Shown here piece after piece: positions 1 through 8,298 of a DNA stretch of 26,950 nt. The notes below the pieces were generated by a model that saw nothing but the letters and a program-made list of their open reading frames with translations, had not been told where the DNA came from and searched no databases. The stretch comes from JALHOQ01 sp038144835. GTDB taxonomy: Bacteria; Bdellovibrionota; Bdellovibrionia; Bdellovibrionales; UBA1609. Positions within the stretch are counted from its first letter, which is position 1. Every line of letters begins with the position of its first letter. The translations under genes were made by a program, and so were the position numbers. The DNA is taken from positions 1 through 26,950 of the forward strand of contig JAYQON010000035.1 of NCBI GenBank assembly GCA_038144835.1. Reading direction: 5' to 3'.

Positions 1-371
1 GAAAGTAGGTCATGAAATTCGAAGAGTGGTGCCCACTCCTTCAGGCCTTTAGTCCAGATGAGAATATCATCAAGAGAGTCGACTTTACGCAGCTCAGCCA
101 CGAGTCCTGCTCGATCAAAAGGTCCATGAGATTTATTGAGCGATACAAAGTGCCAAACATCGGCAGGAGGAGCTTTATTTTCGACAGTAGAATTGGCCGT
201 GGCTTGGGGGTCGTTCACCCAAGAGTCCACCCTTCGCCAATCTGTGAGCGTCGGTCCCCAAATCAGGCTTGATGATGTCAACTCACCGTTACTTAAAAGT
301 GATTTCACTTCTTCACTCGAGAAAGGTCCAAGTGTTTCATCGTTGATAAATAAGAACCACTGTGACGCCAT
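1..371 (-). CDS. Tandem GYF_2-domain protein (partial, 3' end outside window)
   Basis: Reading the minus strand from an ATG at 371 gives an open frame of 123 codons with no stop up to the window edge. The product starts MASQWFLFINDETLGPFSSE and shows two copies of the GYF_2 (DUF4339-type) pattern: a W-F-x-F start, a GPFSSEEVKSLL block and LIWGPTLTDWRRV (residues about 4-50), then VWHFVSLNKSHGPFDRAGL and ILIWTKGLKEWAP (about 73-120). Family knowledge: GYF_2 domains are putative protein or peptide binding modules, often in tandem and often joined to other domains. The C-terminal part is not visible, so the full role is unknown. An in-frame stop at 381-383 limits the start to GTG 374 or ATG 371; no clear Shine-Dalgarno sequence is seen. 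It is divergent from the lpt operon. Confidence 0.75.
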   Translation of the reverse strand, partial: MASQWFLFINDETLGPFSSEEVKSLLSNGELTSSSLIWGPTLTDWRRVDSWVNDPQATANSTVENKAPPADVWHFVSLNKSHGPFDRAGLVAELRKVDSLDDILIWTKGLKEWAPLFEFHDLL

Positions 372-562
372 CACTAGGTGTTATCGGAACAATCAAGCAT
401 TCACTTGATGCGTGGTAGATCGCCCCAGCGTTAAGTCCTGTTGGTCAGTGATTCATACTGAGACGTTGGTGGGGCGTTTGAACTGGAAATATTAGCAAAA
501 ACTGTGCTAAATACCCTTTGAAACATGTTAAATTGAAATCTTGGGGGTGGATTGAAAAGGGC
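372..562. other. Divergent intergenic region before the lpt genes
   Basis: This 191-bp gap separates the minus-strand GYF_2 gene from the plus-strand lpt-rpoN cluster, so it should hold promoters for both. I see only weak candidates on the plus strand (TTGGTG at 466-471 with TATTAG at 490-495, 18-bp spacer). Nothing here is strong enough to call. Confidence 0.3.
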
Positions 563-1552
563 ATGCAAAAACGGATCATACAAATCGTTCTCAGTTTGGC
601 GTTTTTCGCGCTGTTGATTCAAGTGGTTCTCATCGCACCGACAAGGATTCGTGATGTAGATACCACCGCAGCGGTGGCCCCCGTGCCCGTCAATTCGGTG
701 CCGGTTGATGGCACTGTGGATCAAAGTATCAAAGGGATGCATATGCTTGAAACCCAAGAAGGCGCCAAGGAGTGGGAACTGTGGGCTGATCAGGCGGTTA
801 GTTTGAAAAGTAAAGATATGCTCCAACTGCAAAAGGTCAAAGCCATTTTTTTTTCTGACAGGGGAGTGACATTCACGGTGACGGGAAACAAGGGTAGCGT
901 TCAGGTGAAGAGCAAAAATCTGCGTGTGGACGGTGATGTGGTGACTCGTTCAAGTAACGGATATGTTTTCCGCACTCAACAGGTTGAATATGATTCACAA
1001 ACGCGTCTTTTGTTCGCGCCTGAGCGCGTTGAAATGTTTGGACCTAAGGATGGTCAGGGTCATTCGTTGAGACTGAATGGCACCGGGATGCAGGCCTCAC
1101 TTGAAAAAAGCAGCATGGAGGTTCTCCATGATGTGAAGGCCGAAAAAGCTCTCGATAAGAGTCGAAAAGCATTTATTCGCAGTCAGATGTCCCAGTTCAG
1201 TGGTAGAGATCGCACGGCAAAGTTTATTGGGGATGTTATTTTAGATGTGGATTCCATGCGCATCACCGGACCTGCAGCTGAGTTTGAATGGGACAACAAA
1301 GCTGAAGCTCTGCGCTCTGTCAATTTTACCGGAGGTGCGCGTGTCAGTGATGCTGACAAGTGGGCCACGGCACAAAATGTGCGTGTTGATTTTGATCAAA
1401 ATCGTTTTGTTTTTCGAGGTAATCCGAGGGTGGTGCAAAACAACGATGAATTACGGGGTGAGGAAATCATATTCTTCGACGGTGGGCGACGGGTTCAGGT
1501 TCAGCGGGCCCGAGCTAAAGTTGATGAAAAAAGACTGGAGACCAACGAGTGA
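563..1552 (+). CDS. lptC: LptC-like LPS export protein with an LptA/OstA-like C-terminal domain
   Basis: 329 aa from the ATG at 563. One N-terminal membrane helix (residues about 4-26, IIQIVLSLAFFALLIQVVLI) is followed by an LptC-like beta domain (about 50-160, with KEWELWADQAV and LRVDGDVV) and a second OstA/LptA-like segment (about 190-320, with AKFIGDVILDV, NFTGGARV and LRGEEIIFFDGGRRV). Classic LptC is about 190 aa and LptA a separate periplasmic protein, so this looks like both in one chain. Known role: LptC takes LPS from the LptB2FG transporter and LptA bridges the periplasm. The stop overlaps the lptB start by 4 bp (GTGA), which supports the assignment. A TTG 15 codons upstream is possible, but ATG 563 sits directly before the membrane helix. 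Confidence 0.75.
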   Translation: MQKRIIQIVLSLAFFALLIQVVLIAPTRIRDVDTTAAVAPVPVNSVPVDGTVDQSIKGMHMLETQEGAKEWELWADQAVSLKSKDMLQLQKVKAIFFSDRGVTFTVTGNKGSVQVKSKNLRVDGDVVTRSSNGYVFRTQQVEYDSQTRLLFAPERVEMFGPKDGQGHSLRLNGTGMQASLEKSSMEVLHDVKAEKALDKSRKAFIRSQMSQFSGRDRTAKFIGDVILDVDSMRITGPAAEFEWDNKAEALRSVNFTGGARVSDADKWATAQNVRVDFDQNRFVFRGNPRVVQNNDELRGEEIIFFDGGRRVQVQRARAKVDEKRLETNE

Positions 1553-2271
1553 GCCGATTGGTGATCAAAAAAGTGAACAAGAAATTCAAGCAGCGCCATG
1601 TGGTGCGCGACGTCTCCTTCGAAATTGAATCGGGCCAGGTAGTGGGTTTGTTGGGCCCAAACGGAGCTGGCAAGACGACGAGCTTTTACATGGTGGTAGG
1701 GTTGCTCACACCCGATCAAGGGGAGGTTGAAGTTGATGGTGAAGCCATTGGCCGCTTGCCCATGTACCGGCGGGCGCGCTTGGGTCTGAGTTATCTTCCT
1801 CAGGAGCCAAGCATTTTTCGACGTCTGACTGTGTCTGAGAACATTCGTGTGGCTTTGGATGCCCAAGACCTATCACCCACGGAGCGTTCTGAGCGGCTGG
1901 AGTCATTGCTCGAAGAATTTCATATTCAACACATTCGCGACAGCTATGGCTATGCCTTATCTGGGGGTGAACGACGTCGGGTTGAAATTGCCCGTGCACT
2001 CGCAGGAAATCCAAAATTTTTGCTACTGGATGAACCATTTGCTGGTATCGATCCCATCGCTGTGGGTGACATTCAAGATATTGTTCGCAAGCTCAAGGAA
2101 CAAGGCATAGGAGTTCTGATCACCGATCACAATGTGCGTGAGACTTTAGGTATCTGTGACAGGGCACACATACTCAAAGACGGCCAGATTCAAGTGGCGG
2201 GAACAGCTGAAGAGATTGCGGCCTCGCCGTTGGCACGCAAGTTTTATCTCGGGGAAAATTTCAAGCTTTAA
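1549..2271 (+). CDS. lptB: LPS export ABC transporter ATP-binding protein LptB
   Basis: 240 aa, GTG start overlapping the lptC stop. All ABC ATPase motifs are present: Walker A GPNGAGKTT (36-44), Q-loop region LPQEPS (about 83-88), signature LSGGERRR (138-145), Walker B LLLDEP (158-163) and switch His194 in ITDHNVRE. The LptB-typical stretches SIFRRLTVSENI and FAGIDPIAVGDIQ are both visible. It is the cytoplasmic ATPase that, with LptF and LptG (not in this window), drives LPS from the inner membrane onto the Lpt bridge. Length is usual for the family. rpoN follows 13 bp later, the common lptC-lptA-lptB-rpoN-hpf order of proteobacteria. Confidence 0.95.
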   Translation: MSRLVIKKVNKKFKQRHVVRDVSFEIESGQVVGLLGPNGAGKTTSFYMVVGLLTPDQGEVEVDGEAIGRLPMYRRARLGLSYLPQEPSIFRRLTVSENIRVALDAQDLSPTERSERLESLLEEFHIQHIRDSYGYALSGGERRRVEIARALAGNPKFLLLDEPFAGIDPIAVGDIQDIVRKLKEQGIGVLITDHNVRETLGICDRAHILKDGQIQVAGTAEEIAASPLARKFYLGENFKL

Positions 2272-2284
2272 AGGGGAATGAAGT

Positions 2285-3724
2285 ATGGCTATGCAATTAA
2301 AGACCAGCTTAAAACTGTCGCAGCAACTGCGTATGACTCCACAGCTGCAGCAAGCAATAAAACTACTTCAACTTTCCCGACTCGAGCTCGAAGGGGCGAT
2401 TCGCAAGGAGCTCGAAGAAAATCCAGTTCTTGAAGAGTTTCAGGATGTTGTTGAAGAAGAAAGCCCTAAGGTAGAGGCTCAACAGGAAGCTCCGGCAGAT
2501 ACCGCGGAAGCTCAGGCCTCTTCGGATCCAAGGCAACAAGAAGAATTCGAGTGGGAAAACTACTTAGATACCAATTACAAGCCTCCTCAGGGTCCGGCGG
2601 GGGGTACTGATGAAATAATGAACTACGAAAATCTCATTTCCACCACCACGAGCTTACATGATCATCTGATGTGGCAAATGGGACTTGGTGGCTTCAACGA
2701 AGATGAACAGCACATGTTAGCAATACTGATTTCTTATGTTGATGACGATGGTTATGTTAAAACTCCGATAGCCGAGATTGCTAGCGAAGAGGGCGCGACC
2801 GAACAAGATCTCGTCGAGATGTTGCCTTTCTTGCAGGAATTTGACCCCGCTGGAGTGGGCGCAAGAGATTTAAAGGAGTGCCTTCTTATTCAGGCCAAAC
2901 ATATTGAAGAGGATACAAACGATTTAGTTCAATTGATCAATGAGCATATAAAAGACCTTGAAAAGAAAAATTACGTCGGCATTGCCAAAGCCATGAATCT
3001 TCCTATCGAAGATGTGATCGAGATGTGCAAGATCATTTACACCATGGATCCGAAACCCGGGCGAGCGTATATGCCGCAAGATACTCAGTTCGTTACCCCA
3101 GATGTTTACGTCTACAAAGTTGGTGATGAATATATGGTGGCTCTAAATGAAGACGGTTTGCCGCGTTTGCGCATTTCCAATCTTTATAAAAATATTCTCA
3201 AAGGCGATCAGCAGACCAGTAGTCAAGAGACAGCCCAGAACTATATTCAAGATAAGTTGAGGTCGGCCGTATGGCTAATTAAATCAATCCATCAGCGTCA
3301 GCGCACGATTTACAAGGTGACAGAAAGTATCGTGAAGCATCAGCAGGATTTTTTTGAAAAGGGTCCGGGTTTTATCAAACCAATGATTCTCAGAGACATT
3401 GCTAATGACATTGGTATGCACGAATCGACGGTTAGTCGGGTCACCACCAACAAATATGTGCACACTCCGCGTGGAATTTTTGAACTAAAATATTTCTTCA
3501 ACTCTGGAATCAGCAAAACTGATGGTGATTCATTGGCGAGTGAATCGGTTAAATTAAAAATCAAAAATCTTGTTGGTGATGAAGATCCAAAAAATCCTCT
3601 GTCTGATCAAAAAATTGTTGAGCTCTTGAAAAAAGATGGCATTCAGATCGCGCGTCGTACTGTTGCTAAATACCGTGACGTGCTTAGAATCTTGCCGTCC
3701 TCTAAACGCAAAAAAATGTTTTAG
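2285..3724 (+). CDS. rpoN: RNA polymerase sigma-54 factor RpoN
   Basis: 479 aa, close to the E. coli length of 477. Region I (1-50) is rich in Gln and Leu (LSQQLRMTPQLQQAIKLLQL), the part that contacts enhancer-binding ATPases. An acidic region II (about 55-95) follows, then the core-binding region. A helix-turn-helix lies at 370-397 (RDIANDIGMHESTVSRVT), and the invariant RpoN box ARRTVAKYRD at 456-465 reads the -24 element. It directs transcription from -24/-12 promoters together with AAA+ activators; I found no convincing -24/-12 site in the intergenic regions here. Start ATG 2285 follows an AAGGGGA ribosome binding site at 2271-2277. The TAG stop shows that amber is a genuine terminator in this genome. 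Confidence 0.97.
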   Translation: MAMQLKTSLKLSQQLRMTPQLQQAIKLLQLSRLELEGAIRKELEENPVLEEFQDVVEEESPKVEAQQEAPADTAEAQASSDPRQQEEFEWENYLDTNYKPPQGPAGGTDEIMNYENLISTTTSLHDHLMWQMGLGGFNEDEQHMLAILISYVDDDGYVKTPIAEIASEEGATEQDLVEMLPFLQEFDPAGVGARDLKECLLIQAKHIEEDTNDLVQLINEHIKDLEKKNYVGIAKAMNLPIEDVIEMCKIIYTMDPKPGRAYMPQDTQFVTPDVYVYKVGDEYMVALNEDGLPRLRISNLYKNILKGDQQTSSQETAQNYIQDKLRSAVWLIKSIHQRQRTIYKVTESIVKHQQDFFEKGPGFIKPMILRDIANDIGMHESTVSRVTTNKYVHTPRGIFELKYFFNSGISKTDGDSLASESVKLKIKNLVGDEDPKNPLSDQKIVELLKKDGIQIARRTVAKYRDVLRILPSSKRKKMF

Positions 3725-3762
3725 ATTTGTTTCAATGATTTTCGCTTTGAGACAAATTTTCG
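3725..3762 (+). terminator. Putative weak intrinsic terminator after rpoN
   Basis: ATTTGTTTCAA (3725-3735) can pair with TTGAGACAAAT (3747-3757), an 11-bp stem with one G-U pair and an 11-nt loop. It is followed by a T-rich but broken tract (TTTCGTTTC). The stem starts directly after the rpoN stop codon. It is AT-rich, so termination may be partial, leaving some read-through into hpf. Confidence 0.4.
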
Positions 3763-3867
3763 TTTCATAACGGGAGTCGCGATATCAAAGTGGCTCTTGT
3801 TATGTGACCGTTTTGAGAATCTTTAATTTCCTCTCAACTGTGTGCCCGCGACGCCGATGAGTGGGTT

Positions 3868-4164
3868 ATGCGAATAGATTTTAAATTTCGTCATTTTAGT
3901 CCATCCGATGAGCTAACAAGTTACGTCAGTGACAGGGTTTTCAAACTCCAAAAGTTCGAAATGAAGCCGGTGCGTGTGGAGTTTACCTTTTCTCAGGAAA
4001 AGGACCGTAAGCGGGTAGATATTCATGCCCGTGGACAAGATATTGAGATGCACGCGCATTGTGAGGCTGAGAACTTTTTTGAGGGTGTTGATGGTGCCCT
4101 GGATAAGATGGCCAAACAATTGGCTCGCAAAAAGGCTAAGGTCCAAGACCACAAAGCTGGTTGA
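3868..4164 (+). CDS. hpf: Ribosome hibernation-promoting factor (short HPF/YfiA type)
   Basis: 98 aa, typical of short HPF. It begins MRIDFKFRHFSPSDELTSYV and has the family pattern: KLQKFEMKPVRVEFTFSQEKDRKRVDIHARGQD, then a C-terminal basic helix DKMAKQLARKKAKVQDHK. Known role: it binds the decoding channel of the 30S subunit in starvation and promotes 100S dimers or silent ribosomes. Location just after rpoN is the classic context. It sits 143 bp downstream of rpoN, with a possible terminator between, so it may also have its own promoter; none was clear. Its TGA stop (4162-4164) lies inside the -35 box of the proposed metK promoter. Confidence 0.93.
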   Translation: MRIDFKFRHFSPSDELTSYVSDRVFKLQKFEMKPVRVEFTFSQEKDRKRVDIHARGQDIEMHAHCEAENFFEGVDGALDKMAKQLARKKAKVQDHKAG

Positions 4165-4188
4165 CCCAACGCTCGCGACCGCGATAAA
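4161..4188 (+). promoter_or_regulatory. Putative sigma70-type promoter of metK
   Basis: TTGACC (4161-4166), a 16-bp spacer and GATAAA (4183-4188). The -35 box includes the hpf stop codon TGA. The expected start would be near 4195, leaving about 30 nt of leader with a strong GGAGG at 4212-4216. The 60-bp hpf-metK gap looks too short for a known SAM riboswitch. Confidence 0.45.
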
Positions 4189-4224
4189 CCCTCTATTCAA
4201 GCTCATTAGTTTGGAGGGGTTGCT

Positions 4225-5394
4225 ATGCAGAACTATCTGTTCACCAGTGAATCGGTATCGGAAGGTCATCCCGATAAGTTGGCCGATCAGATTAGTGACG
4301 GTATTCTTGACGCGTTTCTCGCTCAAGACTCGCAATCGCGAGTGGCCTGTGAAACTATGGTGGCAACTGGTTGCGTTGTCCTTGCGGGAGAAATCACATC
4401 CAAAGGTTCTGTCGATTACAACCATATCGTTCGTGAAGTTATCAAAGATGTTGGTTACGACAACAGCGACATGGGTTTTGATTACAAATCTTGCGCTGTT
4501 CTAGTGGCTTTGGGTAAGCAGAGTGCCGATATCGCTATGGGTGTGGATGCCAAGGAGCAGAAAGAACAAGGTGCGGGTGACCAAGGCATCATGTTCGGCT
4601 ACGCCAGTAACGAAACTCCTGAATTTATGCCTTTATCAATAAGCATGGCTCATAAGCTTATGTTTGAGCTGGCCAATATGCGTAAGAAGGGCATCGTCAA
4701 TTTTTTGCGGCCTGACTCTAAAAGCCAAGTAACGGTGGAGTACGAAAATAGTAAGGCAAAACGAATTGATACAGTTGTCGTATCGACTCAACACACTCCA
4801 GATGTTGATCAAACACGTATTAAGGAATTTATTATCGACCAACTCGTACCTAAAGCCATCCCTTCACACTGGATTGATTCCAAAACAAAGTTTCACATTA
4901 ACCCGACGGGTCGGTTCGTGGTTGGTGGCCCTCACGGGGACTCGGGTTTGACTGGACGCAAAATTATTGTCGATACCTATGGCGGCCATGGTGCTCACGG
5001 GGGTGGTGCATTTTCTGGTAAAGATCCCTCCAAAGTCGACCGCTCTGCCGCCTATGCGGCTCGTCATGTAGCTAAAAATATTGTTGCTGCGGGGCTTGCC
5101 GAGCGAGTTTTGATTCAGCTGGCTTATGCTATTGGTGTTGCGGAGCCAGTGTCTATAATGGTCAATGATTTCGGAACGGCCCAGGTGGGTCCCGAATTAC
5201 TCGCAAAAGCTGTTCGAAAAGTTTGGAATCTGAAGCCTGCATCTATCATCGAGCAGTTCGATCTCTTAAAACCGCGTTACCGCAAGACCTGCAATTATGG
5301 ACACTTTGGCCGCAACATTCCTGAACTTACTTGGGAAAATACGGACAAAGTTGACGCTCTCAAAGAGGCTGTAAACACGCTTAAGCGAATGTGA
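4225..5394 (+). CDS. metK: S-adenosylmethionine synthase
   Basis: 389 aa (E. coli: 384). It makes SAM from methionine and ATP in the cytoplasm, with release of phosphate and diphosphate. Diagnostic motifs are intact: ESVSEGHPDKLADQISDGIL near the N-terminus (His15 of HPDK), the hexapeptide GAGDQG (116-121) and the glycine-rich GGGAFSGKDPSKVDRS loop (from about 259). Strong ribosome binding site GGAGG at 4212-4216. It probably has its own promoter at the end of hpf and sits alone before an 87-bp gap that holds a hairpin. Confidence 0.98.
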   Translation: MQNYLFTSESVSEGHPDKLADQISDGILDAFLAQDSQSRVACETMVATGCVVLAGEITSKGSVDYNHIVREVIKDVGYDNSDMGFDYKSCAVLVALGKQSADIAMGVDAKEQKEQGAGDQGIMFGYASNETPEFMPLSISMAHKLMFELANMRKKGIVNFLRPDSKSQVTVEYENSKAKRIDTVVVSTQHTPDVDQTRIKEFIIDQLVPKAIPSHWIDSKTKFHINPTGRFVVGGPHGDSGLTGRKIIVDTYGGHGAHGGGAFSGKDPSKVDRSAAYAARHVAKNIVAAGLAERVLIQLAYAIGVAEPVSIMVNDFGTAQVGPELLAKAVRKVWNLKPASIIEQFDLLKPRYRKTCNYGHFGRNIPELTWENTDKVDALKEAVNTLKRM

Positions 5395-5425
5395 CAAATC
5401 TTGAATTGACTTAGAGTGCGGCTTT

Positions 5426-5450
5426 ACGACACGTATTTTCTGCGTGTCGT
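5426..5450 (+). other. Hairpin in the metK 3' region
   Basis: ACGACACG (5426-5433) and CGTGTCGT (5443-5450) form a perfect 8-bp stem with a 9-nt loop (TATTTTCTG). No T-run follows, so it is not a standard intrinsic terminator. It may be a Rho-related 3' end, an mRNA stabiliser, or an operator for the small DNA-binding protein encoded just after it. Confidence 0.35.
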
Positions 5451-5493
5451 CATCAGTGTTATTGCCATAGGCGTATGGTAAGTGTGGTCGATC

Positions 5494-5715
5494 ATGTCCA
5501 AGAAATTAGCCACAACCGTTTATATCACGGAACAGCAGCAGGCATTGCTGAAAGAGCTAAACCTGCGCTCCAAGGTCCCGGTTGCAGAATTTATCCGCCA
5601 AGGTATAGATTTGATAATTCATAGATATCGCGATTTATTGCCAGAACAGGTTGAACTGCCTTTGGGCCAGAACCTCGAACCTCAAATATTACAACAAATG
5701 AATACCCGAGAGTAA
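5494..5715 (+). CDS. Small ribbon-helix-helix (CopG/Arc-type) protein
   Basis: 73 aa from ATG 5494; a GTG four codons earlier (5482) is the alternative. Residues about 4-50 fit the ribbon-helix-helix fold: a short beta strand (ATTVYI), helix 1 (TEQQQALLKELNLRS) and helix 2 after a turn (VPVAEFIRQGIDLIIHRYRD). Family knowledge: such proteins bind DNA as dimers through the beta strand, often as autorepressors or antitoxins. No toxin gene is adjacent; lepA starts 8 bp after its stop. A target could be the inverted repeat 45 bp upstream (5426-5450), which would mean autoregulation and control of lepA; that is inference. I do not recognise a named orthologue. Confidence 0.7.
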   Translation: MSKKLATTVYITEQQQALLKELNLRSKVPVAEFIRQGIDLIIHRYRDLLPEQVELPLGQNLEPQILQQMNTRE

Positions 5716-5723
5716 CTATATAT

Positions 5724-7523
5724 ATGCAGCCACAATTCATTCGTAACTTTTCCATTATAGCGCATATTGACCATGGCAAGTCGACTTTAGCCGATTGTTT
5801 GCTTTCGGCCACTAAGACCGTCACTGATCGAGAAAAACGTAGCCAATTTTTGGACAACATGGAGTTAGAGCGTGAGCGTGGGATTACGATCAAAGCCCAA
5901 ACCGTCCGCTTATTGTACAAAGCCACAGACGGTAACACGTACCAATTGAATCTCATCGACACCCCCGGACACGTGGATTTCTCATACGAGGTCTCGCGCT
6001 CGTTAGCTGCTTGTGAAGGTGCCATCTTGGTTGTCGACGCGTCACAAGGGGTATAGGCTCAAACTCTACCCAACGTCTATTTGGCATTAGATAACAATCT
6101 TGAAATAATTCCGGTTTTGAACAAAATCGACCTGCCAGCAGCCGACCCTGAGGGTGTCAAGCGTCAGATTGAAGATGCGATTGGCTTGGATGCCTCCGAC
6201 GCCATTTTAGCGAGTGCCAAGGAGATGAAAGGCATTCATGAGATTCTTGAGGCGGTCGTGGCAAAAATTCCGCCACCAAAGGCAGACCGTCAAAGACCAC
6301 TCAGGGCCTTAATTTTTGACTCCTGGTTTGATTCATATCAGGGCGTTGTGACTCTTGTTCGGGTTATGGATGGCTCCGTCCGAGTTGGTGACAAAATTAA
6401 ATTTATGGCGACCGACAAAGAATACGAGGTTTTGAAGCTAGGTGTTTTTGCACCTTTTGCCTCTCATCTTGAACTGTTGGAAGCTGGGGAAGTCGGATTT
6501 ATTATTTGCGGAATCAAAGATATTCGCGATGTCAAAGTTGGCGATACAGTGACTTCAGCGAAAAAGTCTGCTGAAGAGCCGTTACCGGGTTTTCAAAAGA
6601 TAAAGCCAATGGTTTTTTCAGGAATTTTTCCCGTAGATGCGTCTGATTTTGAAGATCTCAAAGAAGCTTTGGAAAAACTTGTGCTCAATGATTCCAGTCT
6701 TTCTTTCGAACCGGAAAAATCAGCGGCTTTAGGATTTGGTTTTCGCTGTGGATTTCTCGGACTCTTGCATATGGAAATTGTGCAAGAAAGACTTGAACGT
6801 GAGTTCAACCTCAATTTGATCACTACAGCTCCGACAGTGGTCTATCGGGTCACCACAACAGAGGGTAAAGAGAGTGAATTAGAAAATCCAGCGCATCTCC
6901 CTGATCCCACAAAAATCGAGCGGATTGACGAACCCTACGTTAAATTAAGCATTCACACGCCATCTGAATATATCGGTGGGTTGCTTAAACTGTGTGAAGA
7001 CCGCAGGGGCGTTCAGCTTAAGATGGAATACATCACCGACACCAAGGTCATCATTGAATACAAGCTCCCATTAAATGAAATGGTAACCGATTTTTATGAC
7101 AAATTGAAATCCATCTCTAAAGGTTACGCTTCAATGGAATATGAACTCATTGGTTTTGAACCTGGAGATCTGGTTAAAATGGATATCCTTATCAACGGTG
7201 AACCGGTTGATGCTCTCTCGGTGATGGTCCATCGGTCAAAAGCGGCAGCACGTGGTCGAGCTTTGGCCTCAAAGCTGAAAGAACTCATCCCTCGGCAGCA
7301 GTACCAGGTGGCGATTCAAGCAGCCATCGGTGCCAAAATCGTAGCACGCGAGACTCTGGGAGCTCTTCGTAAAGATGTTACGGCCAAATGTTATGGCGGT
7401 GACATTAGTCGTAAGCGCAAACTTCTTGAAAAACAAAAGGAAGGAAAAAAGCGCATGAAAGCTATTGGTCAAGTGGAAGTGCCGCAAGAAGCTTTCTTAG
7501 CTATTTTGAAGGTGGAAGACTAG
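5724..7523 (+). pseudogene. lepA: Elongation factor 4 (LepA) gene interrupted by an in-frame amber codon
   Basis: The full frame is 599 codons, the same as E. coli LepA. The only defect is TAG at 6054-6056, codon 111, in the context VVDASQGV-stop-AQTLPNVY, where LepA proteins have QGVEAQT. One G-to-T change (GAG to TAG) explains it. Before the stop lie the P-loop AHIDHGKST, the switch regions and DTPGH; after it lie the NKIDLP motif, domains II-V and the LepA-specific C-terminus (GGDISRKRKLLEKQKEGKKR), all intact. A TTG at 6081 reopens the frame but has no ribosome binding site and lacks the P-loop. LepA is a ribosome-binding GTPase that is dispensable in E. coli under standard conditions. 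A sequencing error or a very recent mutation fits best, because nothing else has decayed. Confidence 0.85.
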
Positions 7524-8281
7524 TGCCTTTGTTTCAGCGTCGATTTTGGACGGAAGGGCCGGGCTCTTTTGTCCTGGCAATTGCTTTGGCGTTATTTGTA
7601 CGGTGGGCCTTATTCGAAGCTTATGTTATCCCAAGCACCAGTATGCAACCCACGTTGCTGGTCAACGATCATATCTTTGTAAATAAACTTATTTTTGGTT
7701 TGCGTGTACCATTCAGTGAGCGTTGGCTTGTGCATTGGAATCACCCACAACGTGGAGATGTTGTGGTTTTCAAATCTCCGTCAGACAAAAATAAGTATAT
7801 CATCAAACGAGTGATCGGAGTGCCCGGGGACAGAGTTGTTTATGAAAATGGTCATCTGTATTTAAATGAAAAATTAGTTGAAAAGACCATTCCTCAGGAC
7901 TTGAAAGATGAGTTTCTGTGGTTGCGAGATTCAGATTTTCCCGGTGACGAGAATGTTGGTGGTCGTGCTCTTTACGTGCATTGGGAAGAGCATTTAGAGC
8001 GAAAGCGTTATTCAGTCATTCTGCGCAAAGAAACGTCTATGGAGGCTGCTTTTGGCCCAGTCTCGGTTCCAGACGGTCAATATTTGGTGCTTGGTGACAA
8101 TCGGGATAACTCTCAGGATAGTCGTTTTTGGGAAGACTCCTACCGTTTTGTACCCAGGGATTATTTGATAGGGCGTGCCTCATTGGTATGGTTAAGTTGT
8201 GAAAGCACGTTGCCTGTTCTGACCTTTCTGTGCAATCCTCTCACCATTCGGTGGAAGCGTTTGTTTCATGCAGTCAATTAA
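7523..8281 (+). CDS. lepB: Signal peptidase I, first of three tandem copies
   Basis: 252 aa, GTG start sharing one base with the lepA stop. A single N-terminal membrane helix (about 15-32) is followed by the S26 peptidase boxes: box B VIPSTSMQPT with nucleophile Ser40, box D YIIKRVIGVPGD with general base Lys95, and box E LGDNRDNSQDSRFW. The Ser/Lys dyad is intact, so it should be active, removing signal peptides from secreted proteins on the periplasmic side. The order lepA-lepB is classic. The protein is shorter than E. coli LepB (324 aa), which has two membrane helices. lepB2 follows 17 bp later and is clearly a paralogue. Confidence 0.95.
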   Translation: MPLFQRRFWTEGPGSFVLAIALALFVRWALFEAYVIPSTSMQPTLLVNDHIFVNKLIFGLRVPFSERWLVHWNHPQRGDVVVFKSPSDKNKYIIKRVIGVPGDRVVYENGHLYLNEKLVEKTIPQDLKDEFLWLRDSDFPGDENVGGRALYVHWEEHLERKRYSVILRKETSMEAAFGPVSVPDGQYLVLGDNRDNSQDSRFWEDSYRFVPRDYLIGRASLVWLSCESTLPVLTFLCNPLTIRWKRLFHAVN

Positions 8282-8298
8282 AAGAAATACGAGGATTT

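Noticed and set aside
12..408. Two plus-strand ORFs at the left edge
   Set aside because: They show no known protein pattern, while the minus strand encodes two clear GYF_2 repeats across the same bases.
518..562. TTG start for the LptC-like gene
   Set aside because: It adds 15 residues before the membrane anchor with no clear ribosome binding site; ATG 563 is the simpler choice.
431..832. Minus-strand 133-codon ORF
   Set aside because: It is a shadow of the LptC-like gene with no domain pattern.
4165..4224. SAM riboswitch before metK
   Set aside because: Only 60 bp are available, with a promoter inside; no SAM-I or SAM-II type core is visible.
6054..6056. TAG as a generally recoded sense codon
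   Set aside because: rpoN and the cupin gene end in TAG at the expected protein length, as does lepA itself, and no other gene has an internal TAG.
6081..7523. A separate gene starting at TTG 6081
   Set aside because: It is the rest of lepA in the same frame, has no ribosome binding site and lacks the P-loop. It is not an independent gene.
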